64,000 bases of DNA from Pseudomonas fluorescens (GTDB taxonomy: Bacteria; Pseudomonadota; Gammaproteobacteria; Pseudomonadales; Pseudomonadaceae), in contig NZ_JAGGOG010000016.1 of assembly GCF_018614655.1 (NCBI RefSeq), forward strand, positions 1 through 64,000, written 5' to 3'. Each line of letters begins with the position of its first letter. Positions within the stretch are counted from its first letter, which is position 1. The translations under genes were made by a program, and so were the position numbers. A model generated the notes under the pieces. The model searched no databases and was not told where the DNA came from. It was given only the letters and a program-made list of their open reading frames with translations. Below, piece after piece: positions 17,973 to 28,300 of this stretch.

Positions 17973-19259
17973 ATGACTGCCATTTCTTATCCACAGGCGC
18001 AGCGCTTCTCCCGCTCCGACTACAAAACCCTGGGCCTGGCCGCCCTCGGTGGCGCCCTGGAAATCTACGACTTCATCATCTTCGTATTTTTTGCCCTGAC
18101 CTTGAGCCAACTGTTCTTTCCGCCGGAAATGCCCGAGTGGCTGCGCCTGCTGCAAAGCTTCGGCATCTTCGTCACCGGCTACCTGGCGCGGCCGCTGGGC
18201 GGGATCCTGATGGCGCATTTTGCCGATCATCTGGGACGCAAACGGGTGTTCAGCCTGAGTATCCTGATGATGGCCTTGCCCTGCCTGCTGATCGGGATCA
18301 TGCCGACTTACGCGCAAATCGGCTATTTCGCACCGCTGATCCTGCTGGCGCTGCGCATCCTCCAGGGCGCGGCGGTGGGCGGCGAAGTGCCCAGCGCCTG
18401 GGTGTTTGTCGCCGAGCATGCGCCGGCCAATCATCGTGGTTATGCCCTGGGTTTCCTACAGGCCGGCTTGACCTTCGGCTACCTGCTTGGCGCGCTGACG
18501 GCAACGCTGCTGGCGCAAGTGTTTACGCCCACTGAAATCCTCGATTACGCCTGGCGCTTTCCATTCCTGTTGGGCGGCGTGTTTGGCGTGATCGGTGTGT
18601 GGCTGCGGCGCTGGCTCAGCGAAACCCCGGTGTTCCTGGCGATGCAGGCCCGTCGTCAAGCCGACGCCGAACTGCCCCTGCGCAGGGTCTTGCGCGAACA
18701 TCGCAGTGCCCTGTTGCCGGCGATGATCCTCACTTGCGTCCTCACCTCGGCGGTGGTGGTGCTGGTGGTCATCACCCCGACCATGATGCAGAAAACCTTC
18801 GGCATGAGCCCCAGCCACACCTTCGCCTTGAGCGCGTTGGGCATCGTCTTCCTGAACATCGGTTGCGTACTGGCCGGCCTGTTGGTGGACCGCATCGGTG
18901 CCTGGCGCGCGGTATTGGTCTACAGCCTGTTGCTGCCGGTGGGGATTGCGATTCTGTATGCCAGCCTCATCGCAGGCGGTGTCTGGCTCGGTGCGGCCTA
19001 TGCGATTGCCGGCTTGAGTTGCGGTGTAGTGGGTGCGGTACCGTCAGTGATGGTCAACCTGTTCCCGGCGCAGATTCGGGTGTCGGGGATTTCCTTCACC
19101 TACAACATTGCCTACGCGCTGTGGGCGAGTACCACGCCGTTGATGTTGATCGCGCTGATGCCCACGAGTCCGTGGATATGCGTGGGGTATTGCGTGGTGA
19201 TGGGTGCGGTTGGGGCGGTGAGTGCGGCGCACTTTGGCAGGCGCCACACCACCGCTTGA
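17973..19259 (+). CDS. MFS transporter, metabolite:H+ symporter (MHS) family
   Basis: 428 residues with 12 predicted membrane segments. The loop HFADHLGRKRVFSLS after segment 2 is the MFS motif A, and the ALEIYDFIIFVFFAL start is typical of MHS/ProP-like citrate, shikimate or betaine symporters. It starts at the ATG at 17973, divergent from the glycine-zipper gene. It converges on gntP with a six-base gap. Substrate unknown. Confidence 0.88.
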   Translation: MTAISYPQAQRFSRSDYKTLGLAALGGALEIYDFIIFVFFALTLSQLFFPPEMPEWLRLLQSFGIFVTGYLARPLGGILMAHFADHLGRKRVFSLSILMMALPCLLIGIMPTYAQIGYFAPLILLALRILQGAAVGGEVPSAWVFVAEHAPANHRGYALGFLQAGLTFGYLLGALTATLLAQVFTPTEILDYAWRFPFLLGGVFGVIGVWLRRWLSETPVFLAMQARRQADAELPLRRVLREHRSALLPAMILTCVLTSAVVVLVVITPTMMQKTFGMSPSHTFALSALGIVFLNIGCVLAGLLVDRIGAWRAVLVYSLLLPVGIAILYASLIAGGVWLGAAYAIAGLSCGVVGAVPSVMVNLFPAQIRVSGISFTYNIAYALWASTTPLMLIALMPTSPWICVGYCVVMGAVGAVSAAHFGRRHTTA

Positions 19260-19265
19260 CGGTCG

Positions 19266-20636
19266 TTACGTCAAAAAGTGCCACATCAGCAAGGTGCCGA
19301 CCAGGCCTACCACCGAAACAATGGTCTGCAACACCGACCACACCCAGATCGTCTGCTTCAACTGCAAGCCAAAGTACTCGCGCACCATCCAGAACCCGGC
19401 ATCGTTGACGTGGCAGAAGAACACCGAGCCCGCACCAATCGCCAACGCTACCAGTGAGCTTTGCGTCGCCGCCAGCCCCGCCATCATCGGCGCCAGGATG
19501 CCCGCCGTTGTGGTGGTGGCGACGGTCGCCGAGCCAGTGGCCTGGCGCAGGGCCACGGCGATCAACCACGCCAGCAACAGGTACGGCATATGGGCGCCTT
19601 CGGCGAACTTGCTGATGGTCTGGCTGACGCCAGCGTCCAGCAGGGTTTGCTTCAAGCCGCCGCCGGCACCGATGGTCAGCAGCAACACGGCGATAGGCGC
19701 GAGGGCTTTGCGCAGCGTGTTACCGACATCGGCGCGCGGCATGCCGCTGGCCCAACCCAGGCAAATCACCGCGGCAATCACCGCCAGCCCCAGGGCAATC
19801 AACGGTTCACCAAGAAACTTCAGGGTCAGGGCGATCGTGCTTTGCGCTGGCATGGCGACCTTGGCCAAGGTGCTGCCGAGCATCAGGATCACCGGTAACA
19901 GGATGATCAGCAGCGATACGCCAAAACCTGGCTGGCGCGGTGCCTTGGGCGGGGCGCTGAACAACGCGCCGATGTCGGCGGGCTCGTCAACATGCATGCG
20001 TTTGGACAGCCAGTTGCCGTAGAGCGGGCCGGCCAGGATCACCGCGGGAACCGCCAGGCAAAAGCCCAGCAACATGGTCAGCCCCAGGTCGGCGTGCAGC
20101 GCGCCTACAGCAATCAGCGGCCCGGGATGCGGCGGCATCAGTGCGTGCAGCGTGGTCATCCCTGCCAGCGCCGGAATGGCGATTTTCAGCAGCGGCTGGT
20201 TCGAGCGCTTGGCCATGACGAAGATGATCGGCACCATCATCACCAGGCCCACTTCAAAGAACAGTGGCAGGCCAATCACCATCGCCACCAGCGCCATCAC
20301 CCACGGTAACGACTTGCCCTTGCCCAACCTCAACAGGGTGGTGGCGATACGGTCGGCAGCGCCGGATTCGGCCATCAGCGCGCCGAGCATCGAGCCCAGG
20401 GCGATGATGATCCCGGCTTCACCGAGAATCGCCCCGGCACCTTTGCTGAATGCTTTTGCTACCTCTTCAGGTGGCAATCCGGCGCCGACACCCGCGATAA
20501 AGGTGCCAATCAGGATCGACAGGAATGGCGGCAGCTTGGTCGCACTGATCAGCACAATAATGCTGGCGATGGCCAGCAGGACGCAGAGCATGAGGCGGGT
20601 GTCGTGAACCATCCACACGGCGGTCGATAACTCCAA
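19266..20636 (-). CDS. gntP: GntP-family gluconate:H+ symporter
   Basis: 456-residue permease of the GntP family with 12-14 hydrophobic segments and the signature HALMPPHPGPLIAVGAL near residue 165. The best start is TTG at 20636: AAGGAG lies seven bases upstream, whereas the first ATG (20612) has no such site. No gluconate kinase is adjacent, so gluconate or a related sugar acid is assigned by family only. Confidence 0.88.
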   Translation of the reverse strand: MELSTAVWMVHDTRLMLCVLLAIASIIVLISATKLPPFLSILIGTFIAGVGAGLPPEEVAKAFSKGAGAILGEAGIIIALGSMLGALMAESGAADRIATTLLRLGKGKSLPWVMALVAMVIGLPLFFEVGLVMMVPIIFVMAKRSNQPLLKIAIPALAGMTTLHALMPPHPGPLIAVGALHADLGLTMLLGFCLAVPAVILAGPLYGNWLSKRMHVDEPADIGALFSAPPKAPRQPGFGVSLLIILLPVILMLGSTLAKVAMPAQSTIALTLKFLGEPLIALGLAVIAAVICLGWASGMPRADVGNTLRKALAPIAVLLLTIGAGGGLKQTLLDAGVSQTISKFAEGAHMPYLLLAWLIAVALRQATGSATVATTTTAGILAPMMAGLAATQSSLVALAIGAGSVFFCHVNDAGFWMVREYFGLQLKQTIWVWSVLQTIVSVVGLVGTLLMWHFLT

Positions 20637-20852
20637 AACGGGACTCCTTATCGAACAGGCTGACTAATATGTTTCTTTTTGTTTCATGTTCGAAAATCAT
20701 ACCTGATAAGACTGTTCCAGAGCGTTCGTGCGCAGTTTTGGTGCGGCCTGCTAACGTCAAACTGGCCGCCAGATGACAATTTTGCAAACCATGCCGATGG
20801 TTTTGGCCTATAGCTCTATGATCCGTTTCACATTCAGTCACGAGGACATTTC

Positions 20853-21758
20853 ATGAGCGCAGGACACAGCCACGCCCAGGTACGCGCCGGACACGAACGC
20901 AAGTTATGGATGGCCCTGGGGCTGACCGGCAGCTTCATGATTGCCGAGGTTATCGGGGCCTTTGTCACCGGCAGCCTGGCGCTGTTGTCCGACGCCGCCC
21001 ACATGATGACCGACGCCCTGGCCCTGGCGATTTCCCTGGTGGCGATCCAGGTGGCCAAGCGCGCGGCCGACCGCAAGCGCACCTTTGGCTATGCACGCTT
21101 CGAAATCCTCGCGGCGGCCTTCAATGCACTGCTGCTGTTTGCCGTGGCGTTCTACATCCTTTACGAGGCGTATCAGCGCCTGCAGGCACCTGCCGAGATC
21201 CAGTCCACTGGCATGCTGGTGATCGCGGTGCTGGGGCTGATCGTCAACCTGATTTCCATGCGCCTGTTGAGCGCGGCCAGTGGTGAGAGCCTCAACGTCA
21301 AAGGGGCGTACCTGGAAGTCTGGAGCGACATGCTCGGCTCTATTGGCGTGATCATTGCGGCGGTGGTGATCATGTTCACCGGTTGGGGCTGGGTCGATTC
21401 GGTGGTGGCGGCAGCTATTGGCTTCTGGGTACTGCCACGGACCTGGACCCTGCTCAAGGAAAGCATGAACGTCCTGCTACAAGGCGTGCCGGATGGGGTT
21501 GATATCGACCAGGTGGAGCAAGCCGTTCGCGCCATCCCTGGGGTCAAGGATGTGCACGACCTGCATATCTGGGCGCTGACCAGCGGCAAGAATGTGCTGA
21601 GCAGTCATTTGGTGGCGGATGCCACCGTGGGTACTGAACAACAAATCCTCACCCAAGTGACGGAAATGCTGCATGAGCAATTCGATATTTCCCACGTCAC
21701 GCTGCAGGTCGAAGGTGAAGGCTTCCATCACGACGACCACGACGAGGTGCATGCCTGA
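20853..21758 (+). CDS. czcD: CzcD-type cation diffusion facilitator
   Basis: 301-residue CDF efflux protein exporting Zn, Co or Cd from cytoplasm to periplasm. It starts with a His-containing tail (MSAGHSHAQ), has six membrane segments with the metal site pattern SDAAHMMTDALAL (HxxxD) in segment 2 and WSDMLGS (DxxxD-like) in segment 5, and ends in a His/Asp-rich HHDDHDEVHA tail. GAGGA lies six bases before the ATG. It converges on czcR and belongs functionally with czcCBA. Confidence 0.93.
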   Translation: MSAGHSHAQVRAGHERKLWMALGLTGSFMIAEVIGAFVTGSLALLSDAAHMMTDALALAISLVAIQVAKRAADRKRTFGYARFEILAAAFNALLLFAVAFYILYEAYQRLQAPAEIQSTGMLVIAVLGLIVNLISMRLLSAASGESLNVKGAYLEVWSDMLGSIGVIIAAVVIMFTGWGWVDSVVAAAIGFWVLPRTWTLLKESMNVLLQGVPDGVDIDQVEQAVRAIPGVKDVHDLHIWALTSGKNVLSSHLVADATVGTEQQILTQVTEMLHEQFDISHVTLQVEGEGFHHDDHDEVHA

Positions 21759-21761
21759 CGG

Positions 21762-22436
21762 CTATTCCCGTTCTTCCAGCACATAGCCGACGCCGCGCAG
21801 GGTGTGGATAAGTTTGTGCTCGAACGGGTCATCAATCTTGGCCCGCAGACGGCGGATCGACACCTCCACCACGTTGGTGTCGCAATCGAAGTTCATGTCC
21901 CAGACAAACGAGATGATTTGCGTACGCGACAGCACCACGCCGCTCTGGCGCATCAGCAGGTGCAGCAGGGCGAACTCCTTGGTGGTCAGGTCAATGCGTT
22001 GCAGGCCGCGATAGGCACGATGGCGGCCCTGGTCCAGTTCCAGATCGGCCACCCGCAGCACGTCAGGCACCGGCGAATGCACACTGCGGCGCATCAAGGT
22101 ACGCACCCTGGCCAACAGTTCGGGAAACTCGAACGGCTTGACCAGGTAATCGTCGGCGCCCAGGTCCAGGCCCTTGATCCGGTCGGCCAATCGGCCTTGG
22201 GCCGTCAGCATCATGATCCGAGTGCTGCTGTTCTGGCGGATGCGCCTGAGCACATCCCAGCCATCAATCTGCGGCAGGTTCACGTCCAGCATCACCAGGT
22301 CATAGGCGTGTTGGCGTGACAGGTGCAAACCGTCGGCGCCGGTGGCGGCACAGTCGACGATGTAGCCACTTTCACTGAGGCCCTGATGCAAATAGTCGGC
22401 AGTTTTAGGCTCGTCTTCGATAACCAGAATGCGCAT
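21762..22436 (-). CDS. czcR: CzcR-like heavy-metal response regulator
   Basis: 224-residue OmpR-family response regulator. The receiver domain has acidic DE at residues 7-8, the phosphorylated Asp in LDVNLP near residue 51 and the conserved Lys in VKPF near 101. A winged-helix DNA-binding domain follows, ending RGVGYVLEERE. Regulators of this type (CzcR, CopR) switch on metal efflux operons. It is divergent from czcC, so the 249-base gap should hold its operators. Its usual kinase partner czcS is absent: the next gene downstream is the convergent czcD. Confidence 0.9.
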   Translation of the reverse strand: MRILVIEDEPKTADYLHQGLSESGYIVDCAATGADGLHLSRQHAYDLVMLDVNLPQIDGWDVLRRIRQNSSTRIMMLTAQGRLADRIKGLDLGADDYLVKPFEFPELLARVRTLMRRSVHSPVPDVLRVADLELDQGRHRAYRGLQRIDLTTKEFALLHLLMRQSGVVLSRTQIISFVWDMNFDCDTNVVEVSIRRLRAKIDDPFEHKLIHTLRGVGYVLEERE

Positions 22437-22620
22437 GGGTAAAGTCCCTCGGTTTAATGAAGAAGATAAAGTTGAGTTTGAAAGTGTGTTGAAGGTGAAA
22501 GTGGAAGCTGACTTTTGCTGAGTGTGTGGGTCGCCTTCGATTGACCGGGATCTTAAAGCAAAGGTCCGTAATAGAGCGGTTGATAACGGATTTGTAATGT
22601 TCTGGCCACCCCTCTGATAA

Positions 22621-22634
22621 GTAACGAAAGTTAC
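22621..22634. promoter_or_regulatory. Palindrome upstream of czcC, candidate CzcR operator
   Basis: GTAAC-GAAA-GTTAC is a perfect five-base inverted repeat in the czcR-czcC intergenic region, 52 bases before the czcC start. Its position suits a binding site for CzcR, but I do not know this regulator's consensus well enough to call it. Confidence 0.4.
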
Positions 22635-22685
22635 ATTGCCCGTGCTTGGATTTATCCGCTATTTCATGGGCGTGGAACTCTTGTT

Positions 22686-23930
22686 ATGCCAACTCTCGTA
22701 AGAAAATTACTGTGGATGGCGGGCGCTTTGTCCGCTGTTTTGTTATTTAGTACGGCGACGGTTCAAGGCGCTCAAGCCCAAACGTTGACCCTCGATTCGG
22801 CGCTGCAGACCGCCTTCGCCAACAACCCGGACCTGGCCGCTGCGCAATGGGAAATCGACATCGCCCAAGGCGGTCGACAGCAGGCCGGTTTGATCCCCAA
22901 TCCTGTGGCCTCTTTCGACGCCGAAGACACGCGGCGCAACTCCCGTACCACCACCCTTAAGCTGAGCCAGACTCTGGAGTTGGGCGGCAAGCGCGGCGCG
23001 CGAATTGATGTGGCATCGAGGGCCCAGGACGCGGCAGCGTTGACACTGGAGCAGCGTCGCAACGTGTTGCGGGCCGATGTCATCGAAGGTTTTTACGGCG
23101 CGCTGCGGGCGCAGGAACGCCTCGATCTGGCCCAACGCTCACTGGCACTTGCCGAGCGCGGCCTGGTGGTTGCCAATGGCCGGGTCACGGCGGGCAAATC
23201 GTCGCCGGTGGAAGCCACTCGCGCTCAGGTACAACTCTCGGAAATCCGCCTTGAGTTCAGCCGCGCCGAAATGGGCCTGACCGATGCCTACCGTCGTCTG
23301 GCCGCCATTACTGGCGCGGCGAACACTGACTTCCAATCCGTCGCGGCGCAAGCCATGGCCGCGCCAGCATTACCCCCACCTACACAACTGCTGGCGCGTC
23401 TGGATCAAACCGCCGAGTTGCGCCTGGCCGAACTGCAAATCCAGCAACGCGAGGCGGCATTGGGCCTGGAAAAGGCCGAGCGCATTCCCAACCTCGATGT
23501 GTCCATCGGCAGCCAATACGACGCCAGCGTGCGTGAGCGGGTGAACGTGGTGGGCGTGTCGATGCCGATCCCGCTGTTCAACCGTAACCAGGGCAACGTG
23601 CTGTCTGCCAGCCGGCGTGCCGACCAGGCGCGGGACCTGCGCAACGCCGCCGAGCTGCGGTTGCGCACCGACACCCGCCAGGCCCTGGACCTGTGGTCGA
23701 CGGCCAACAGCGAAGTGCGTTCTTTCAACCAAGTGATTCTGCCGGCCGCCCAGAGCGCGGTGGACAGCGCCACCCGTGGTTTCGAAATGGGCAAGTTCAA
23801 CTTCCTGGAAGTCCTCGACGCCCAACGCACCTTGATTGCGGCCCGCACCCAATACCTCGCAGCGTTGGCCCAGGCCACCGACGCCTGGGTACGTATCGAA
23901 CGGATTTACGGCGACCTCGCCCGGTTTTGA
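22686..23930 (+). CDS. czcC: CzcC, outer-membrane channel of the Czc metal efflux pump
   Basis: 414-residue TolC-like outer-membrane factor with a signal peptide (cleavage likely after VQGAQA near residue 31). Two internally similar halves carry long helices; the second contains the typical segment VNVVGVSMPIPLFNRNQGN. It opens the czcCBA operon, 17 bases before czcB. Confidence 0.92.
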   Translation: MPTLVRKLLWMAGALSAVLLFSTATVQGAQAQTLTLDSALQTAFANNPDLAAAQWEIDIAQGGRQQAGLIPNPVASFDAEDTRRNSRTTTLKLSQTLELGGKRGARIDVASRAQDAAALTLEQRRNVLRADVIEGFYGALRAQERLDLAQRSLALAERGLVVANGRVTAGKSSPVEATRAQVQLSEIRLEFSRAEMGLTDAYRRLAAITGAANTDFQSVAAQAMAAPALPPPTQLLARLDQTAELRLAELQIQQREAALGLEKAERIPNLDVSIGSQYDASVRERVNVVGVSMPIPLFNRNQGNVLSASRRADQARDLRNAAELRLRTDTRQALDLWSTANSEVRSFNQVILPAAQSAVDSATRGFEMGKFNFLEVLDAQRTLIAARTQYLAALAQATDAWVRIERIYGDLARF

Positions 23931-23947
23931 TTTTTCAGGAGTACCCG

Positions 23948-25114
23948 ATGAACAAGAAACAAGGCATTGCTTTGGCCGTTGCAGTGGCCGTGGGTCTAGG
24001 GCTGGTGGTGACGACCGACCTGTTCCGACCTGCCCCCAGTGTGGCGGTCGAGGAACAGGCAGCCGCCGCGCAAGCACCAGAAGAAGAGGGCAAGCTCGAA
24101 CTCACCGACCAGCAAATCCAGGCCGCCGGCATTCAATTGACTCAAGCCCAACCCCGCCAGATCAGCACCGTGTTGTCGCTGCCGGGCGAGATACGTTTTG
24201 ATGAAGACCGCACCTCTCACATCGTGCCCCGTGCAGCGGGTGTGGTGGAGTCGGTGAAGGTCAACCTGGGGCAGTCGGTGAAAAAAGGCGAGTTGCTGGC
24301 CGTTATCGCCAGCCAGCAGATCTCTGATCAGCGCAGTGAACTGGCGGCCAGCGAGCGCCGGGTCGAACTGGCCCGCACCACCTTCCAGCGCGAGCGCCAA
24401 TTGTGGCAGGACAAGATCTCCGCCGAGCAGGATTACCTGCTGGCGCGCCAGACCTTGCAAGAGGCCGAGATTGCCCTGAACAACGCTCGGCAAAAGATGA
24501 ATGCCCTGAGCGGCAGCACCGTATTGGCGGGTGGCAATCGCTATGAACTGCGTGCGCCGTTCGACGGCGTAGTGGTGGAAAAACACCTCGGCGTCGGTGA
24601 AGTGGTGAGCGAGACCAGCAACGCTTTCACCCTGTCGGACCTGTCTCAGGTGTGGGTCACCTTTGGCGTGTTCCCCAAAGATCTGAACAAGGTCCAGGTA
24701 GGTAAACCGGTGAAGGTCAGCTCCACGGAAATGGGCACCGAAGTGATGGGCAAGGTGGCCTATGTCGGCAACTTGCTGGGTGAACAGACCCGTACCGCGA
24801 CTGTGCGAGTCACCGTGCCAAACCCCGATGACTCGTGGCGCCCGGGCTTGTTTGTGGCCGTGCAAGTGGCGACTGACACCTACCAGGCCAAGGTCACGGT
24901 ACCGCAGGAGGCGATCCAGACCGTCGAGGACAAACCTTCGGTGTTCGTACGTACGGTGGACGGCTTCATGACTCGCCATATCGAACTGGGCGTGAGTGAA
25001 AACGGCTTCGTCGAAGTCCGCGAGGGCCTCGATGCCGGCGCGCAGGTGGCCACCGTCGGTAGCTTCATCCTCAAGTCGGAATTGGGCAAAGGCTCGGCCG
25101 AGCACGCCCATTGA
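23948..25114 (+). CDS. czcB: CzcB, periplasmic adaptor of the Czc pump
   Basis: 388-residue membrane-fusion protein linking CzcA to CzcC. An N-terminal hydrophobic anchor (residues 6-22) is followed by an acidic linker, a barrel-sandwich domain split by a coiled-coil hairpin, and a beta-barrel segment (DLSQVWVTFGVF). I start it at ATG 23948, preceded by CAGGAG. The 222 bases between czcB and czcA contain a REPIN-like element. Confidence 0.93.
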   Translation: MNKKQGIALAVAVAVGLGLVVTTDLFRPAPSVAVEEQAAAAQAPEEEGKLELTDQQIQAAGIQLTQAQPRQISTVLSLPGEIRFDEDRTSHIVPRAAGVVESVKVNLGQSVKKGELLAVIASQQISDQRSELAASERRVELARTTFQRERQLWQDKISAEQDYLLARQTLQEAEIALNNARQKMNALSGSTVLAGGNRYELRAPFDGVVVEKHLGVGEVVSETSNAFTLSDLSQVWVTFGVFPKDLNKVQVGKPVKVSSTEMGTEVMGKVAYVGNLLGEQTRTATVRVTVPNPDDSWRPGLFVAVQVATDTYQAKVTVPQEAIQTVEDKPSVFVRTVDGFMTRHIELGVSENGFVEVREGLDAGAQVATVGSFILKSELGKGSAEHAH

Positions 25115-25151
25115 TACGCGCGGGTATCTGTACCTCCTGTGGTTGGCATTA

Positions 25152-25272
25152 CGTAGCAGCGGTCGAGTAGAACGAGGTCGCGTCCGACTGCGAAGCAGTC
25201 GTAGAGCCTGATGTCCCGGTGTGTCAGATAAACCGCGGACGCAGCCTCGCCTGGGCTCGACAGCTGCTACGC
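25152..25272. repeat. REPIN-like inverted repeat inside czcCBA
   Basis: An imperfect long inverted repeat runs from CGTAGCAGCGGTCGAG at 25152 to the complementary CTCGACAGCTGCTACG ending at 25272. It fills most of the czcB-czcA gap. In the transcript it would form a long hairpin that could adjust czcA expression or mRNA stability. Confidence 0.75.
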
Positions 25273-25336
25273 AACGCTGGCCTCACGATTTGTTGGACCC
25301 TGCGCATTGATACGCCTTTTCTGCGAGTGATTTCCC

Positions 25337-28300
25337 ATGTTTGAGCGCCTTATCCAATTTGCCATCGAGCAGCGCATCATCGTGCTGCTGGCGGTGCTGT
25401 TGATGGCCGGTGTCGGCATCGCCAGCTACCAGAAACTGCCCATCGACGCGGTGCCGGACATTACTAACGTCCAGGTACAAATCAACTCGGCCGCCGCCGG
25501 GTTTTCGCCGTTGGAAACCGAGCAGCGCATTACGTTTCCCATCGAAACGGCCATGGCAGGTTTGCCGGGATTGCAACAGACCCGCTCGCTGTCCCGCTCC
25601 GGCTTGTCTCAGGTGACGGTGATTTTCAAGGACGGCACTGACCTGTTCTTTGCCCGGCAATTGGTCAACGAGCGTTTGCAGGTAGCCCGTGAGCAATTGC
25701 CCGAAGGGGTCGAAGCGAGGATGGGGCCGATCTCCACCGGGCTTGGTGAAATTTTCCTGTGGACCGTGGAAGCGGAGGACGGCGCCCGGAAGGAGGATGG
25801 CACTGCCTACACGCCGACAGACCTGCGGGTGATCCAGGACTGGATCATCAAGCCGCAATTGCGCAACGTCCCGGGCGTGGCCGAGATCAACACCATTGGC
25901 GGCTTTGCCAAGGAATACCAGATCGCCCCGGACCCAAAACGCCTGGCGGCGTATAACCTGACCTTGACCGACCTGGTCACCGCGCTGGAGCGTAACAACG
26001 CCAACGTCGGTGCCGGTTATATCGAGCGCAGTGGTGAGCAATTGCTGATCCGCGCGCCAGGGCAAGTGGCGTCCATTGAAGACATCGCCAACATCGTGAT
26101 CAACACCGTCGACGGTACGCCGATTCGCGTGCGCAACGTCGCCCAGGTCGACATCGGCCGTGAGTTGCGTACGGGCGCTGCGACCGAAAACGGCCGCGAA
26201 GTAGTGCTGGGTACGGTGTTCATGCTGATCGGCGAGAACAGCCGCACCGTGTCCCAGGCGGTGGCGAAAAAACTGGAAGAGATCAACCGTTCGCTGCCCG
26301 AAGGCGTGGTGGCGGTCACCGTGTATGACCGCACCAACCTGGTGGAAAAAGCCATCAGCACCGTGAAGAAAAACCTCTTCGAAGGTGCACTGCTGGTGAT
26401 CGTGATTCTGTTCCTGTTCCTGGGCAATATCCGCGCGGCATTGATCACCGCAATGGTGATTCCCCTGGCGATGTTGTTCACCTTTACCGGAATGTTCACC
26501 AACAAGGTCAGCGCCAACCTGATGAGCCTCGGGGCGCTGGACTTCGGGATTATCGTCGACGGCGCGGTGGTGATCGTCGAGAACGCCATCCGCCGCCTGG
26601 CCCATGCCCAGCAGCGCCATGGCCGGCTGCTGACCCGCAGCGAGCGCCTGCATGAAGTGTTTGCGGCGGCCAAGGAAGCTCGTCGGGCGCTGATCTTCGG
26701 GCAACTGATCATCATGGTGGTGTACCTGCCGATCTTCGCTCTCACCGGGGTGGCCGGGAAGATGTTCCATCCCATGGCGTTCACGGTGGTGATTGCGTTG
26801 CTCGGGGCGATGATTCTCTCGGTGACCTTCGTGCCGGCAGCGATTGCGCTGTTTGTCACCGGCAAGGTCAAGGAAGAAGAAAACCTGGTGATGCGCACCG
26901 CACGCCGGGCCTATGCACCGGTGCTGGATTGGGTGATGGTGCACCGTCCGCTGGCCTTTGGTCTGGCGGTGCTGACCATTGTGGTGTCGGGCGCGGTCGC
27001 CAGTCGCATGGGCAGTGAGTTTATCCCCAGCCTCAGTGAGGGCGACTTTGCCCAGCAGGCCATGCGTGTGCCGGGCACCAGCCTCACGCAATCGGTCCAG
27101 ATGCAGCAGCAGTTGGAAAAAACCTTGCTGGCCAAGGTACCGGAAGTCGAGCGCGTGTTTGCACGTACCGGTACTGCGGAAATCGCCTCGGACCCGATGC
27201 CTCCGAATATTTCCGACAGCTATGTGATGCTCAAGCCGAAGGATCAATGGCCCGATCCGAAGAAGTCTCGCGAGGCCATCATCGCCGATATCCAGCGCGC
27301 CAGTGCGATTGTGCCGGGCAGCGTGTATGAGCTGTCGCAGCCGATTCAACTGCGCTTCAACGAGCTGATTTCCGGGGTGCGCAGTGATGTGGCGGTGAAG
27401 GTATTAGGCGATGACATGGCGGTGCTGAACACGACCGCCGGGGAAATTGCCGAGACCTTGCAGGGGCTCAAAGGTGCTTCGGAAGTGAAGGTGGAACAAA
27501 CCTCCGGGTTGCCGGTGCTGACCATCAATATTGACCGCGACAAGGCCGCGCGTTTTGGCCTGAATGTGGGTGATGTGCAAGACACCATCGCCGTGGCGGT
27601 AGGAGGGCGTCAGGCCGGTACGATGTACGAAGGTGACCGGCGTTTCGACATGGTCGTGCGCTTGTCCGACGCCCTGCGTACCGATATCGACGGGTTGTCA
27701 CGGTTGTTGATCCCGATACCCGCGTTGGCCAGTAATGCCGGTGGGCAGATTGGTTTTATCGCCTTGTCGGAAGTCGCCAGCCTGGACCTGGTACTTGGCC
27801 CCAACCAGATCAGCCGTGAGAACGGCAAGCGCCTGGTGATCGTCAGTGCCAACGTGCGTGGACGTGACATAGGCTCGTTTGTCGAAGAGGCCGCGACGGC
27901 CATCACCACTCAGGTGAAAATTCCAGCGGGCTACTGGACCACCTGGGGCGGGCAATTCGAACAACTGAAAGAAGCCTCCGAACGCTTGCGCATCGTGGTG
28001 CCGGTGGCATTGCTGTTGGTGTTTGGGCTGTTGTTCATGATGTTCAACAACCTCAAGGATGGGCTGCTGGTGTTTACCGGGATTCCTTTTGCGCTGACCG
28101 GTGGGATCATGGCGCTGTGGTTGCGCGATATACCGCTGTCGATCTCGGTGGGGGTGGGGTTTATTGCCTTGTCCGGCGTGGCGGTGCTCAACGGGCTGGT
28201 GATGATTGCCTTCATTCGTAACTTGCGGGAGGAAGGACGTACGTTATCGGTGGCGATCAATGAAGGGGCCTTGACGCGGTTGCGGCCGGTGTTGATGACG

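Noticed and set aside
17823..18434. Upstream extension of the glycine-zipper frame across the MFS gene
   Set aside because: Beyond 17930 it overlaps the well-supported MFS coding sequence in antisense and has no homology-like features.
25283..27349. Very long open frame (688 codons) on the minus strand opposite czcA
   Set aside because: His/Gln-rich antisense shadow of czcA in high-GC DNA; no ribosome site and no recognisable domain.
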